A stretch of DNA of 64,000 bases from a virus: the IMG/VR virus record IMGVR_UViG_3300023174_000057, positions 62,001 through 126,000 of that record; one strand, written 5' to 3'. Both the position numbers and the translations under genes were made by a program. The notes under the pieces were generated by a model. That model made no database searches. It saw only the letters and a list, made by a program, of their open reading frames with translations, and was not told the origin of the DNA. Every line of letters begins with the position of its first letter. Within the stretch, counting starts at the first letter, position 1. Of this stretch, positions 24,301 to 32,835 are shown in pieces.

Positions 24301-24559
24301 CGTGACGACCGTCGAAGCGCCCAACATCGACGGGAAGCACGATGACATGAGCGACGCTCTCGTCCGCATGGTGTGGCTGGCATCGAACCGTCTCTCCAAG
24401 AGCGCCCACCTCTCCGGGGCACAGCGCCAGCACGGCCCGGTAATCCCCGGATACGCCCGCATGGCTATGCGCGCAAAGCTGCTCCAGAGTGGGTCTCACG
24501 AGTCCCGACAGGTCCCTCGCCACGGCGCAGGAGGGGTGAAGCGATGGGTGTCCCGGTGA
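21362..24559 (+). CDS. terL: Terminase large subunit with intein in the Walker A loop
   Basis: The packaging motor ATPase/nuclease. The P-loop SIGRRSGK-TTLS is split by an intein between Lys and Thr. After the intein come the ATPase motifs, with Walker B IVVILDEVAHF, and then the nuclease domain LGLDLGLVGDGTAVSIGHLD with the expected Asp. The precursor has 1065 residues; splicing would give about 615, normal for TerL. The gene is the anchor of the packaging module, with the portal gene downstream. Confidence 0.92.
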   Translation: MTLGNLVLSGARAVAPVGKVPITANIIEFVEEPWGLGMQLFPIQKIILKAHYGLPLDDTQTFTVTDWRRQNARQMTEKEYLAYLYSEGRSNIKEVVPGHERREMILSIGRRSGKCVTGDTLVLTDRGIYPIVELGDPNGPEVQPLAVRVAQEGGASSTSRYFYNGGTKPTYRITSHTGVSVEGTGNHRVRVLTPEGVIDWKHLADICPGDVLAVHRSTNLWASDLVDVRAHHVRAVRRGAVVQPDTFDEQWGLLMGYLVGDGSWTNRTSLAITVEHPETRTEVESLFTELCGKCSFTHDKRTARTGAVRVSDKALREFMHRLGFDWGCGSHTKRTPWVVLRSPRPVVRAYLQGLFETDGTVTSGGMSVSFCSASRDLARETQVLLLNFGVVSRLRVKHNRKLNRDYYEVTIRGLRSRRTFAREIGFRSRKKQEPLEAGLVAPVREGGDTESVPHQTGWVARLLASIPKAFPGKGWQRSTLRAILGNVCKPGSREDLTYSRIRAFIPVAEGLGADSVVLDHFRELLRTDYFFDPVVSVTPGEARVYDLNVPEGESFVANGLTNHNTTLSACIAAFEAYKLISKGDPQAYYGLPQSNMIQLISVATDKDQAGLLYQEVSGHFRNCAFFGPYTANNTMSYARFQTPKDVERYGAYSDDPSAKATIKVTFRSCVAKGLRGAGNIVVILDEVAHFTDAGQSSADAVYNAVVPSTSAYSPKDPLDRRKPIGQVEGRIILISSPLGRQGLFYKMFQIGMGGGMAASNMLCIQAPTWEVNPTVPAHEFEKHYLKDQAVFFTEYGGEFSDRTRGWIERGEDLVACVNKDARPQQRGIPRTPYFLGLDLGLVGDGTAVSIGHLDPEGHIVVDLVDQIKAGVGKYHTKERLDFDDVADWILDLSKRFYIQEGMFDQWAGIPLEQALSKRGLGQMKAQQMTKQLTSQMFQNFKDMMWDKKLVLYDHPIAQNETHCPYIAELLELQAQYHSKFVTTVEAPNIDGKHDDMSDALVRMVWLASNRLSKSAHLSGAQRQHGPVIPGYARMAMRAKLLQSGSHESRQVPRHGAGGVKRWVSR
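21704..23053 (+). mobile_element. TerL intein with LAGLIDADG endonuclease (450 aa)
   Basis: It begins CVTGDTLVLTDRGIYPI and ends VANGLTNHN before Thr(+1). The block B TxxH-like site is in VEGTGNHRVRV. Two LAGLIDADG helices are visible, LMGYLVGDGSW and YLQGLFETDGTV. Insertion in a nucleotide-binding loop is typical because the site is highly conserved. GC content appears close to that of the gene, suggesting a longer residence than the ThyX intein. Confidence 0.92.
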
Positions 24560-24816
24560 AGACCGCCAAGCTCGACCCGCTGAAGCCCAGCCGTGCCGAC
24601 TACCGACTGATCCACAAGCTGCTGGACAGTTCCTACTCAGGCAAGGTGCTCCACACCGAGGACACCTACAAGCTCATCGTGCGGGTGTTCCAGCGGGCAG
24701 GGGGCTCGTGGGAGAAGCTATTTCTGGGCTCCCCCTCTCACGTCTCCCTCCTCAAGACGGTGATCAAGGTAGCGTACAAGAATGACTACCTCACCAAGGC
24801 CCCGCAGTGGAGGTGA
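24544..24816 (+). CDS. Small hypothetical protein after TerL (90 aa)
   Basis: It starts inside the 3' end of terL (GAAGCGATGG) and is basic and helical. No family recognised. The position between terminase and portal is typical for small head-assembly proteins. Confidence 0.5.
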   Translation: MGVPVKTAKLDPLKPSRADYRLIHKLLDSSYSGKVLHTEDTYKLIVRVFQRAGGSWEKLFLGSPSHVSLLKTVIKVAYKNDYLTKAPQWR

Positions 24817-24819
24817 CCG

Positions 24820-25131
24820 TTGAGCCGCCTCCGCGCCACCCTGTCCACCGATCCGCTCGACAAGGCCCTCACCGCCAAGATGGACGAGGCGCATCGGGCT
24901 CTGGTGGCTGCGCTGAGGCTGTGTGATGACTCCCAGAAGACCGACGTTGTGACCCGTCGCCGGGTGGCTCACACTCGCCGGGACATCCAACGGGCTCTGG
25001 GAGCCATCACGGGCATCCGTCGTGTCGCTCGCCTCTACGACGTGGCTGATTCCGATCTGTCTGACACCCCCGCCCCCCGCCGGGAGAAACCCGCACCGCC
25101 TCCCGAGGTTGTTGTGGAGCAGGGAGAGTGA
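24820..25131 (+). CDS. Small hypothetical protein before the portal (103 aa)
   Basis: A TTG start four bases after the previous stop. Helical, Arg-rich, with a Pro/Glu tail. No family recognised. Co-transcription with the portal gene is likely from the spacing. Confidence 0.5.
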   Translation: MSRLRATLSTDPLDKALTAKMDEAHRALVAALRLCDDSQKTDVVTRRRVAHTRRDIQRALGAITGIRRVARLYDVADSDLSDTPAPRREKPAPPPEVVVEQGE

Positions 25132-25137
25132 TGACCA

Positions 25138-26823
25138 ATGCCGAAGAACGACGACGCCATTGAGGTCAAGCGGGTCGCGCCCAAGGAAAAGGGCGCGAAG
25201 GTGGGCAAGCCCGGGAAAGTCATCGCGTCGGCCATGAGGTCGAAGGTGGCGTTCCCCTCTACGGGCGGCACGATGGGGGGCACGGGCGGCAACTTCTACT
25301 CGCCCGAGCTCTCGACGGACTTCCTTGAGCTCCCGCAGAGCCTCGACGAGAAGCGCAACTACTTTCGGTTCTTCTACCAGAACGATCCCTTCGTCGGTCA
25401 GGCTATCGACCTTCACACCATCCTCCCGCTGTCAAAGACCCGGCTGACCACGCCGAAGGCGCGAGACCCCGAGCTCGCCAAGCGGTCGCTGGACTTCTGC
25501 ACCCGGTGGTCGCGCGAGATCGGGCTCCTTCACCGTCTTCTCGAAATGGTCCACGAGTACAACCTCCTGGGTGAAGTCTTTGTCTTCGCAGAAGACAACT
25601 CGCCGGATATGCCCGACGAGATCACCCAAGAGGTGATCCGCGAGCTCGACGACAAAGGCCAACCCGTCGAGCGCACGGTGCGCCGGGAGGACGCCGACGT
25701 TCGCGCCGAGAAATGGCTCAAGCGCAACTACAGAGGTTGGACGGCGATCCGTGTGCTCCCGCCCGAGCAGGTCCATATGGAGAGCTTCCCGTTCACCGAC
25801 GAGAAGATGGTCGAGCTCATCCCGGACAGCAAGACCAAGGACGTGGTCAACCGCGCCGACATGGGCGACGAGTCCGCCATGCGGATCGTCAAGTCCATGC
25901 CCGAGGGTGTGGTCAACGCCATCCGAGAAGGCACGAACATCCCGTTGAACACGGACCCCGACGCCGGGTCGTTCGTCCACTACATGGCCCAGAAGAAGTC
26001 GCAGTACGAGCCTCGCGGGCACTCGATTCTGCAAAGGTGCCTCCGCACCCTCGTGTACCGGGACAAGCTGCGTCAAGCGCAGACCAGCATCGCGTCGCGG
26101 CACATGACCCCGATTCGGGTGATCTCGGCGGCGGATATGTCTGCGACGGACACGGACGCCCTCCGCGACCAAGTGGATCTCGCCCTCCAAGATCCCGACT
26201 ACTCGATCATCACCAACTTTGAGATCAACTGGAACGAGATGGGCTCGCAGGGGCGCTTGCTGGAGCTCTCCAGCGAGTACGACATGACCGACCGCCAGAT
26301 GTACGCGGGGTTGGGAGTAACAGAGTCCCTCCTGTCGGGTGAGAGCTCTTACAGTGGCGACCGCATCAACCTAGAGGTCATCAACACCCGGTATATGCTC
26401 CTGCGAGAAGTCTTGCAGGACATGGTCGAGGACAAGATGCTTCGCCCGATGTGCCGCCGCATGGGGTTCATCGAGACCGACGAAGACGGTAACGAGACGG
26501 TCATCTGCCCTTCCCTGTCGTTCACGCGTCTGGCACTGCGAGACAACGCGGACACGTTCGACGCCCTGTTCAACCTCTACCAGAAGGGCTCGCTCGACGT
26601 GGACGTGATCTTGGAGCTCCTCAACATCGACCCGCACACGACGCGAGAGAAGCTCAAGCGCGACGTGCTCACGTTCAACGACAGCAAGTTCAACGACGTG
26701 CTGGGCGGGCTGTACGGGGAGGTGGGCCGCGCCCTCGCGGAGAACAGCGACGCTGCCGAGCGGATCGCGGCGGTGCTGGGTCTCAAGTACGCGAAGCCCC
26801 AGACCGAGGAGGGTCGTTTCTAG
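25138..26823 (+). CDS. Portal protein
   Basis: A 561-residue protein with the features of phage portals: the N-terminal FYQNDPFVGQAIDLHT (first helical hairpin), a central wing with WTAIRVLPPEQVHMES, then RHMTPIRVIS, and a stem/crown region containing LGVTESLLSGESSYSGDR. Portals form the dodecameric ring at the head vertex through which DNA enters and leaves. Its place directly after terL supports the call. Confidence 0.85.
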   Translation: MPKNDDAIEVKRVAPKEKGAKVGKPGKVIASAMRSKVAFPSTGGTMGGTGGNFYSPELSTDFLELPQSLDEKRNYFRFFYQNDPFVGQAIDLHTILPLSKTRLTTPKARDPELAKRSLDFCTRWSREIGLLHRLLEMVHEYNLLGEVFVFAEDNSPDMPDEITQEVIRELDDKGQPVERTVRREDADVRAEKWLKRNYRGWTAIRVLPPEQVHMESFPFTDEKMVELIPDSKTKDVVNRADMGDESAMRIVKSMPEGVVNAIREGTNIPLNTDPDAGSFVHYMAQKKSQYEPRGHSILQRCLRTLVYRDKLRQAQTSIASRHMTPIRVISAADMSATDTDALRDQVDLALQDPDYSIITNFEINWNEMGSQGRLLELSSEYDMTDRQMYAGLGVTESLLSGESSYSGDRINLEVINTRYMLLREVLQDMVEDKMLRPMCRRMGFIETDEDGNETVICPSLSFTRLALRDNADTFDALFNLYQKGSLDVDVILELLNIDPHTTREKLKRDVLTFNDSKFNDVLGGLYGEVGRALAENSDAAERIAAVLGLKYAKPQTEEGRF

Positions 26824-26824
26824 C

Positions 26825-26857
26825 CCTATCCCCCGGCGGTAGGTGGAGCACTCCACC
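26825..26857 (+). promoter_or_regulatory. Class II hairpin and start-flanking inverted repeat
   Basis: CCTATCCCCCGGCGGTAGG forms CCTA/TAGG with CCG/CGG inside. It is followed by GGTGGAG-CA-CTCCACC, a perfect 7-bp inverted repeat directly abutting the ATG at 26858. The second hairpin could mask the start codon region. Confidence 0.55.
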
Positions 26858-27271
26858 ATGAACCGCCGTCGCGCCGACGAGAAGCCCTCCCTCCTCCCGA
26901 TCATGCACCCCCTCTTCAACATGAGGGAGGTGTGCAAGCAGACCGCCCTGTTGGAGGATCACCTCAACAACGAGCGGAAGCGGTGCATGGACTGCATCCG
27001 CAAGCACTTCCTGACCATCGAGGCCCTGCTGGAGGAGGCTGTCAGCCTCGACAACAAGGCCAAGTGGGCCGACCTACTGGACGGCAAGGTGGAGCTCGTG
27101 CGGGAGTGCCAAGAGCGGTGGGTTGACGGTGAGGAGCCCTGTGACATCGCCCAAGATCTCCGGGCGATCCGCAAGGAGCTCACCCCCAAGTGCTTCGACC
27201 TCCGTGAGATGACGCAGGAGTCCCGCCTCGCGAGCCGTGTGGCTTCTCGGTTCCTCCGTAGGGTGGCCTGA
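26858..27271 (+). CDS. Hypothetical protein ending in the RVASRFL motif (137 aa)
   Basis: Helical, with four Cys (one in HFLTIEALL context, CMDC and others) and a C-terminus LASRVASRFLRRVA. The start at 26858 is preferred because two hairpins abut it; a GTG at 26843 is possible. It has no recognised family. The C-terminal motif recurs in at least seven other proteins here, suggesting a shared sorting or processing signal. Confidence 0.6.
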   Translation: MNRRRADEKPSLLPIMHPLFNMREVCKQTALLEDHLNNERKRCMDCIRKHFLTIEALLEEAVSLDNKAKWADLLDGKVELVRECQERWVDGEEPCDIAQDLRAIRKELTPKCFDLREMTQESRLASRVASRFLRRVA

Positions 27272-27272
27272 G

Positions 27273-27815
27273 ATGATCACCAAGCTCGCGATCTACGACT
27301 TCGACGGGACGCTGTTCCGCAGTCCCGAGAAGCCCGATGGTTGGACCGCCGGGTGGTGGGGTAACCTCGCGTCCCTCACGCCGCCCATCGTGCCTGAGAC
27401 CCCCGGCGCGGATTGGTGGAACGGGAGCGTGGTCCAGCGGGCGAAGAGGGACATCAGTGACGGGGACACCATCGCGGTGCTGGTCACCGGGAGGCTCGCC
27501 AAGAAGTTCACCGCTCGCGTGAAGGACTTGCTGGCCCACGCGGGTCTGAAGTTCAACCACGTCTACCTCGCCAGCGGTGGTGACACCGAGTCCTACAAGC
27601 TCCGGGTGATCGGTGACCTCCTCAAGGAGTACCCGACGATCACGGGCGTGGACATCTGGGAGGACCGTGCCCCTCACCTCCAGAAGTTTGCGGACTTCGT
27701 GGAGTCGCAGGGCAAGGCAGCGTTCCCGCACCTCATCACGGTGACCCCCCATGAGCCCGAAGGGCTTCCGAGCCCCGAAAAGGTCGCGAGTCGGTACCTG
27801 ACCCGGAGGCAGTGA
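27273..27815 (+). CDS. HAD-superfamily phosphatase, SAK-like
   Basis: The N-terminus IYDFDGTLFRSP is the HAD motif I with two Asp. LVTGR (motif II) and DIWEDRAPH (motif III region) follow. The Trp-rich insert GWTAGWWGN and the overall order match the 'Swiss army knife' RNA-repair-like HAD group. The 180 residues suit a small Mg-dependent phosphatase acting on nucleotides or RNA ends. The C-terminus ends VASRYLTRRQ, the recurring motif, so the enzyme may be carried in the virion. Confidence 0.75.
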   Translation: MITKLAIYDFDGTLFRSPEKPDGWTAGWWGNLASLTPPIVPETPGADWWNGSVVQRAKRDISDGDTIAVLVTGRLAKKFTARVKDLLAHAGLKFNHVYLASGGDTESYKLRVIGDLLKEYPTITGVDIWEDRAPHLQKFADFVESQGKAAFPHLITVTPHEPEGLPSPEKVASRYLTRRQ

Positions 27816-30800
27816 TGTCGGTCGGTCTGTTCCTGCCCTTGCCGAAGGCCCTCGCGAGAGAGTTCCCGTCGCTGGGTGACCACGACACGTCGCCCCCCCA
27901 CGCGACCCTCGCGTACCTCCCGCCTAACAGCGTGGGAGTCTACGACGGCCCGGTGCCCGAGGGTTCGTGGACCTTCAGTGATGTGGAGGTGTGGGGGCTG
28001 GGGGACGATCCCGTGGTGCTCCCACTGGGTGATTCGTTGTCGGGGCGGGTCGCCGCCCGTTACAAGTCCAAGAAGAAGATCGAGACCAAGGACGGTGGCG
28101 AGGCCACCGTGTACGAGTACGGCCCGAGGCAGATCGCCAACCGTCACCGTGAGAAGGCCGAGCGGGTCGAGCACCTGCGGAACCACATCACGGACCTCCG
28201 GGCGCGGGTGAAGGACGACCTCAAGTCAGACGACCCCATGACCCGGATGACGGCCCTCGCCGTGTCCCTCATGGACCACACCTGTGAGCGGGTGGGCAAC
28301 GACGACAGCGCGAAGAACGGTCACTTCGGGGTGACGGGCTGGAAAGTCGAGCACGTCACGTTTCGTGGTGACACTGCGACCATCGAGTACGTTGGGAAGT
28401 CAGGAGTCGCTCACACCAAGACGGTGGACGACGGTCCCACGGTCAAGGCGCTCCGCGAGGTGTGCAAGGACCGGAAGAAGGGTGACACCATCCTCGACAC
28501 GGACGACGCACGGGTCACCGCCGACGAGGTGAACGACTACCTTGCGGAGTTCGATGTCACCGCCAAGGACATCCGGGGCTACCGGGCCAACGACGAGATG
28601 TGCAAGGCCCTGCGGGACGAGCGCGCCAAGGGGCCGAAAGACCTCCCCCGCTCCCGCAAGGAGAGGGACAAGATCCTCAAGGACGAGTTCAAGGCGGCGC
28701 TGGAGCGGGTGGCCGAGACCGTTGGCCATGAAGCCGCCACCCTGCGTTCGCAGTACCTCGTGCCGGGGCTAGAGGACCAGTACGTCCACGACGGGACGGT
28801 CATCAAGTCCCTCAAGACGGCCACCAAGACGGACGCCGAGCGGGAGGACGAGGCCACCGAGAAGTTGGTGAAGCCGTCGCCCAAGGCGAAGCCTCCGCGC
28901 CACGACCTCCGTAACGAGCGCGTGGAGGCCGAGAGCGATCCCGATCTCGACACCGACGACGACGACCTGTCGCTCAACTTCAAGAAGGTCGCCTCCCGTT
29001 CGCTCATCGCCATGATGGCCGAGCGGGTCGCCTCCCGCTACCTTGACGCCAAGCGCGACCGCCCTTCTCGCAAAGAGCGCAAGAAGGAGAAGATGAAGCA
29101 GCGCGAGGAAGAGGAAGACGAGTTCCTCAAGGATGTCGAGGGCGTCAAGTTCACGAACCCCGAGACCAAGAACGAGGTCGGGTTCCGATCTCTGCCTCTT
29201 GACGAGCAGAAGAAGATCCGCGCCAAGTGGCGTCAAAAGCGAGAGAAGGAAAAGTCCGAGGAGGGCGAGGGGGAAGAGCCCGAGGAAAAGCCCGAGAAGG
29301 ACAAGGGCGAAGGGGGAGCGCCCGCCGCCGACGAGGAGGCCAAGAAGCTGGAGAAGGACTACTCCGAAGGTGAGGAGAAGGACAAGTCCGAGGCTCCTTC
29401 CGAGGAGAGCGCGAAGGCCCCCGCCGACAAGCCCTCTGACGAAGAAGCCAAGAAGCCCGAGGAGTCCCCTTCCGAGGATGCCAAGTCCGACGCCTCTCCC
29501 AAGGCTGAGAAGCCCACCTCCGACGCGAAGCCCGACGCGAAGGCTCCTGAGCCCGAGCTCGACGAAGAGGGCAAGCGGCTGATGGGTGAGTACGAGGCTG
29601 AGAAGGCCCGTGCCCAATCCGAGCTCGACGAGGCCAAAGCCGACGAGGCTGAAGCCGAGAAGGACGAAGCCGATGCCGCGAAGGACAGTGAGAAGGCCAA
29701 GGACGAAGCCGAGGAGTACAAAGTTCCTGCCCCTCGTGAGATCCTCGACAAGGTCACGGAGTCACTCTCTACGAAGGCCAAGATGTCCGACGCTGCCGCC
29801 AAGGGAGTGGGCGGCGTCATCTCCGATGTGACCCGAGGTCAACCCAAAGAGGTGGTCGAAGACTTCTTGAAGCAAGCCCCCGAGGTGGCCAACGGCATCC
29901 TCGACCGCGTGTCGAAGGGCGACGCCAAGGCTCTCAACCTCCCCGACGACTTCAAGGACGCTGGGTTGGGCAAGACGTACAACTCTGAGAAGATGGTCGA
30001 GCACCTGACCAAGGTGACCGAGGAGCGAGACGCCTTCCAAGAGAAGGCGACGAAGGCCAAGGAGAAGGTCGCCGCCGCGAAGACTAAGGTCTCGGATGCG
30101 GCCAAGAAGATCCTCGACAACCGTGCGGAGATCCGCAAGTGCCGTGAGTCCCTCCGCAAAAGCGCCGACGAGACCGCCTCAGCGGAACAGAAGGTCACGG
30201 ACGCCCAGAAAGAGTACAACAAGGCTGACAAAGCCTACAAAGACGCGATCTCTCTCGTGCCTGACGAGAAGAAGATCAAAGATGCTACTCGCACGGTCAG
30301 CCGTGCAGAGGCGAACATCAAGCGTCTGAAGAACCAGTCGGACAGCATCCCGGGAGAAATCGAGGAGGCCGAGGAGGAGCTCAAAAAGGCACAGGCTGCG
30401 CTGGAGGGTGAGAAGAACCCGAAGCGAGACCCGAAGGCCATTGAGAAAGCCAAGGCTGCGTCCATCGAAGCCCTCAAGGCGCTGGACTCTGCCAAGTCTG
30501 ACAAGGCCAAGGTGGGGGCGTCCGGGAAGAAGGCCCAAGAGACCCTCGACAAGGCCACGGCTGAGTCCACCAAGCTGGAGGAAGCCAAGAAGGCCGCAGA
30601 GGAAGCCGTCCCCAGAGCCGAAGAGGCTGCGAAGACTGCCGACGAAGCCTACAAGACCAAGAGCTCCGAGCTCAACCGCCAGACGGCCTACCACGTCGGG
30701 ATGGCTCACTACATGGCCACCCAGACGGACCCCACTGTGGGGTCCAGTGACCCGGCCACCCGTCGCACCGAATCGGCCAAGAAGTACCAGAACCTCACCC

Positions 30801-31558
30801 CCGAGGCTCGTACCGAGGGGCTGGAGCGCGCCGACGCCGAGGTGAAACGTCTCAAGGACGAGGTCAAGAACGCCGAGGGCGAGGAGAAAGAGAAGCTCCA
30901 GAAAGAGCTCGCGGTGGTTGAGGCCGAGCACCAAGCGGCCCGGTTCGCGGACATCGTCAACGGCGAGGGGGGGCGCGACGACGATGCCGCCGTCAAGCTC
31001 ATCCGCAAGTTCGGGAAGGACCTTGGGATCGACAACCCCTACATCCAGACGCTTCTGAAGGTCGGGACCAAGGGCGCGAATGCGCGCAAGGCGTTCTTCA
31101 ACCTCGCCAGCAAGATGTCCAACGAGGAGCTCTCGGACCTCGTGGGGGACATGGCTGGTCCCGCCGGGGATCTCCTCAAGAGTGGCGTGAGCAGCCCCGG
31201 GATTCGGGCAAACGTCCTCCAGATCGCTGCGATCACCATGTCCAAGGGTCTCGTTACGGACGAAGAGCTCGACGAACTGACCAAGGGTGTTTCCGGTGTG
31301 CTGGGGGGCCTGTCAGAATCTTCCAAGGGGTCGAAGGCCAAGAAGAAGCTGAAGGAGACGGCTGAGGGGCTGTTCTCGTGGTTCAAGTCCACGACCAAGA
31401 GCCTCCCGGACAACCTCAAAGCTCGCGCCGAGGCAGCGGTCGGCAAGGTCAAGAGCACCTTGGACGACCTCAAGCTCAACTTCGTGGTGCCGGAAAGCCG
31501 CACGAGTCCCTCCCGCGTCGCAGCCCGTTTTCTCGCCTATTCCACGAGGACTAGGTAG
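27815..31558 (+). CDS. Topoisomerase IB domain fused to a giant coiled-coil protein
   Basis: About 1247 residues. A short N-terminal piece contains PHATLAYL (one HxT motif of 2H phosphoesterases; the second is absent). Residues 80-320 contain a type IB topoisomerase: Arg159 in ERVGN, Lys195 in VGKSG, Arg254 in DIRGYRAN, His305 in GHEAA and Tyr314 in RSQYLVP. The spacing is close to poxvirus topoisomerase IB, including nine residues from His to Tyr. The rest is acidic linker and long coiled coil (to about residue 1000), then a globular end. RVAARYK, RVASRYL and RVAARFL motifs occur at three places. It likely relaxes DNA and sits in or near the head, judged from its neighbours. Confidence 0.85.
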   Translation: MSVGLFLPLPKALAREFPSLGDHDTSPPHATLAYLPPNSVGVYDGPVPEGSWTFSDVEVWGLGDDPVVLPLGDSLSGRVAARYKSKKKIETKDGGEATVYEYGPRQIANRHREKAERVEHLRNHITDLRARVKDDLKSDDPMTRMTALAVSLMDHTCERVGNDDSAKNGHFGVTGWKVEHVTFRGDTATIEYVGKSGVAHTKTVDDGPTVKALREVCKDRKKGDTILDTDDARVTADEVNDYLAEFDVTAKDIRGYRANDEMCKALRDERAKGPKDLPRSRKERDKILKDEFKAALERVAETVGHEAATLRSQYLVPGLEDQYVHDGTVIKSLKTATKTDAEREDEATEKLVKPSPKAKPPRHDLRNERVEAESDPDLDTDDDDLSLNFKKVASRSLIAMMAERVASRYLDAKRDRPSRKERKKEKMKQREEEEDEFLKDVEGVKFTNPETKNEVGFRSLPLDEQKKIRAKWRQKREKEKSEEGEGEEPEEKPEKDKGEGGAPAADEEAKKLEKDYSEGEEKDKSEAPSEESAKAPADKPSDEEAKKPEESPSEDAKSDASPKAEKPTSDAKPDAKAPEPELDEEGKRLMGEYEAEKARAQSELDEAKADEAEAEKDEADAAKDSEKAKDEAEEYKVPAPREILDKVTESLSTKAKMSDAAAKGVGGVISDVTRGQPKEVVEDFLKQAPEVANGILDRVSKGDAKALNLPDDFKDAGLGKTYNSEKMVEHLTKVTEERDAFQEKATKAKEKVAAAKTKVSDAAKKILDNRAEIRKCRESLRKSADETASAEQKVTDAQKEYNKADKAYKDAISLVPDEKKIKDATRTVSRAEANIKRLKNQSDSIPGEIEEAEEELKKAQAALEGEKNPKRDPKAIEKAKAASIEALKALDSAKSDKAKVGASGKKAQETLDKATAESTKLEEAKKAAEEAVPRAEEAAKTADEAYKTKSSELNRQTAYHVGMAHYMATQTDPTVGSSDPATRRTESAKKYQNLTPEARTEGLERADAEVKRLKDEVKNAEGEEKEKLQKELAVVEAEHQAARFADIVNGEGGRDDDAAVKLIRKFGKDLGIDNPYIQTLLKVGTKGANARKAFFNLASKMSNEELSDLVGDMAGPAGDLLKSGVSSPGIRANVLQIAAITMSKGLVTDEELDELTKGVSGVLGGLSESSKGSKAKKKLKETAEGLFSWFKSTTKSLPDNLKARAEAAVGKVKSTLDDLKLNFVVPESRTSPSRVAARFLAYSTRTR

Positions 31559-31641
31559 TGGGTGCATCCCGCCGGGAGCCCCTTGTTTCGTACCACAGCG
31601 CCCACGGTGACCCCGGCGGGACCAGAAGGAGACCCCCTCTC

Positions 31642-32265
31642 ATGACCACCACGAAGAAGGCTTCCAAGGCGGGTGTCCGCCGCGTGACGGCGAACCTCGA
31701 CGCCCTCGCGTCTCTGTTCCAGAACCACCACGCCTCGCTGGGCATCCCCAGCAAGGTGGCGATGGACTTCGCCTACCGCTGCGACCTCCTGTCGGACAGC
31801 ATCGACCGCCGCAAGCAAGCGGGCTACTTCAACCCCGCCGAGATCGGTGAGGAGGAGCCGGGTCCGCTGGTGTTCGACGAGAACAACCCCTTCATGGAGG
31901 GTGAGTTCACGCAGGAGGAGAAGCGCACCCTGAGCGAGAAGCAGATGGCGGGCGAGCTCGCGGCGAACGCCGCCGCCCACGTTGCGGACCCCAAGCTCGC
32001 GTCGGTGATCCGCAAGGCCGCGTACAGCGCCGCGATCAACGCCCTTCGCCTCGCCAAGAAGTCCGAGGAGGCTTCCGAGGAAGTGGCCGAGGAAGTGGCC
32101 GAGGAAGAGCCCAAGGCCGAGGAGAAGGCCAAGGCCGAGAAGCTGGCGCGGGCTCGTCGCGCGGCCAAGAAGTCGGAAGAGGTCAAGGCTGAGGAAGCCA
32201 AGGCCGAGGAAGCCAAGGCCGAGGAAGCCAAGAAGACGGCCAGCATTTTCGGTCTGTTCCGCTGA
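31642..32265 (+). CDS. Capsid-block protein with acidic repeats (207 aa)
   Basis: An N-terminal globular region (FQNHHASLGIPSKVAMDFAY) is followed by a tail of AKKSEE and KAEEA repeats, the same low-complexity style as the scaffold-like protein at 34260. The ATG at 31642 follows AAGGAGACC; no closer start is credible. It could be a scaffold or internal head protein. Confidence 0.55.
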   Translation: MTTTKKASKAGVRRVTANLDALASLFQNHHASLGIPSKVAMDFAYRCDLLSDSIDRRKQAGYFNPAEIGEEEPGPLVFDENNPFMEGEFTQEEKRTLSEKQMAGELAANAAAHVADPKLASVIRKAAYSAAINALRLAKKSEEASEEVAEEVAEEEPKAEEKAKAEKLARARRAAKKSEEVKAEEAKAEEAKAEEAKKTASIFGLFR

Positions 32266-32277
32266 ACGGTGACCGCC

Positions 32278-32832
32278 ATGAGCACGTCCCGTAGGGGTAA
32301 CTACGTCAACTACCAAGCCCGCGCGACCGCTTTCAAAGTGGGCGACCGGGTGTACCCGATTCTCAAGGGTAACCCGTCGAACGGTGGAACCGTTGTCGCC
32401 GTGTGGCCCGCCATCGGGATGGTGGACGTGCAGTACCCCCACGGGACGGCTCGTGCCGCCGTGGAGGACATCCTGATCGACCGGGGCAACTCCATCGAGT
32501 CCGAGGTGGACATCCGGTCGGATACGGTGCCCGGAGGCACGCACACGGTGCCTGTGTCGGGAGGCCCTCCTCTTGAGGAGCGGGAGAGGTCGTCACACCG
32601 CGTGGCGTCCCGGTACGTCAAGCAAGCCATCTACTGGGCGGCAAAGGGCCGTCAGTACAGGCCCAGCCAGACCGAGTTGGAAACGGGCAACCTCTGCTGC
32701 CCCCGGTGCGAGGAAGCCTACCTTCGCAAGACGATCTACAAGCGCGAGGACGGCGCGAGCACGAAGCTCTACTGCTGCCCCGACTGCCTGTTCCTCATCC
32801 GGCGCGACGACATTCTCGGCTTTGAGGAGTGA
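32278..32832 (+). CDS. Zinc-knuckle protein with RVASRYV motif (184 aa)
   Basis: Residues 20-60 form a small beta barrel (GDRVYPILKG, GGTVVAVWPAIGMVDVQYP) like the block at 16396. The motif SSHRVASRYVKQ follows. The C-terminus has CCPRC and CCPDC, a likely zinc ribbon. No named family. It lies between two presumed head proteins. A GTG nine bases earlier is possible. Confidence 0.55.
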   Translation: MSTSRRGNYVNYQARATAFKVGDRVYPILKGNPSNGGTVVAVWPAIGMVDVQYPHGTARAAVEDILIDRGNSIESEVDIRSDTVPGGTHTVPVSGGPPLEERERSSHRVASRYVKQAIYWAAKGRQYRPSQTELETGNLCCPRCEEAYLRKTIYKREDGASTKLYCCPDCLFLIRRDDILGFEE

Positions 32833-32835
32833 CCC

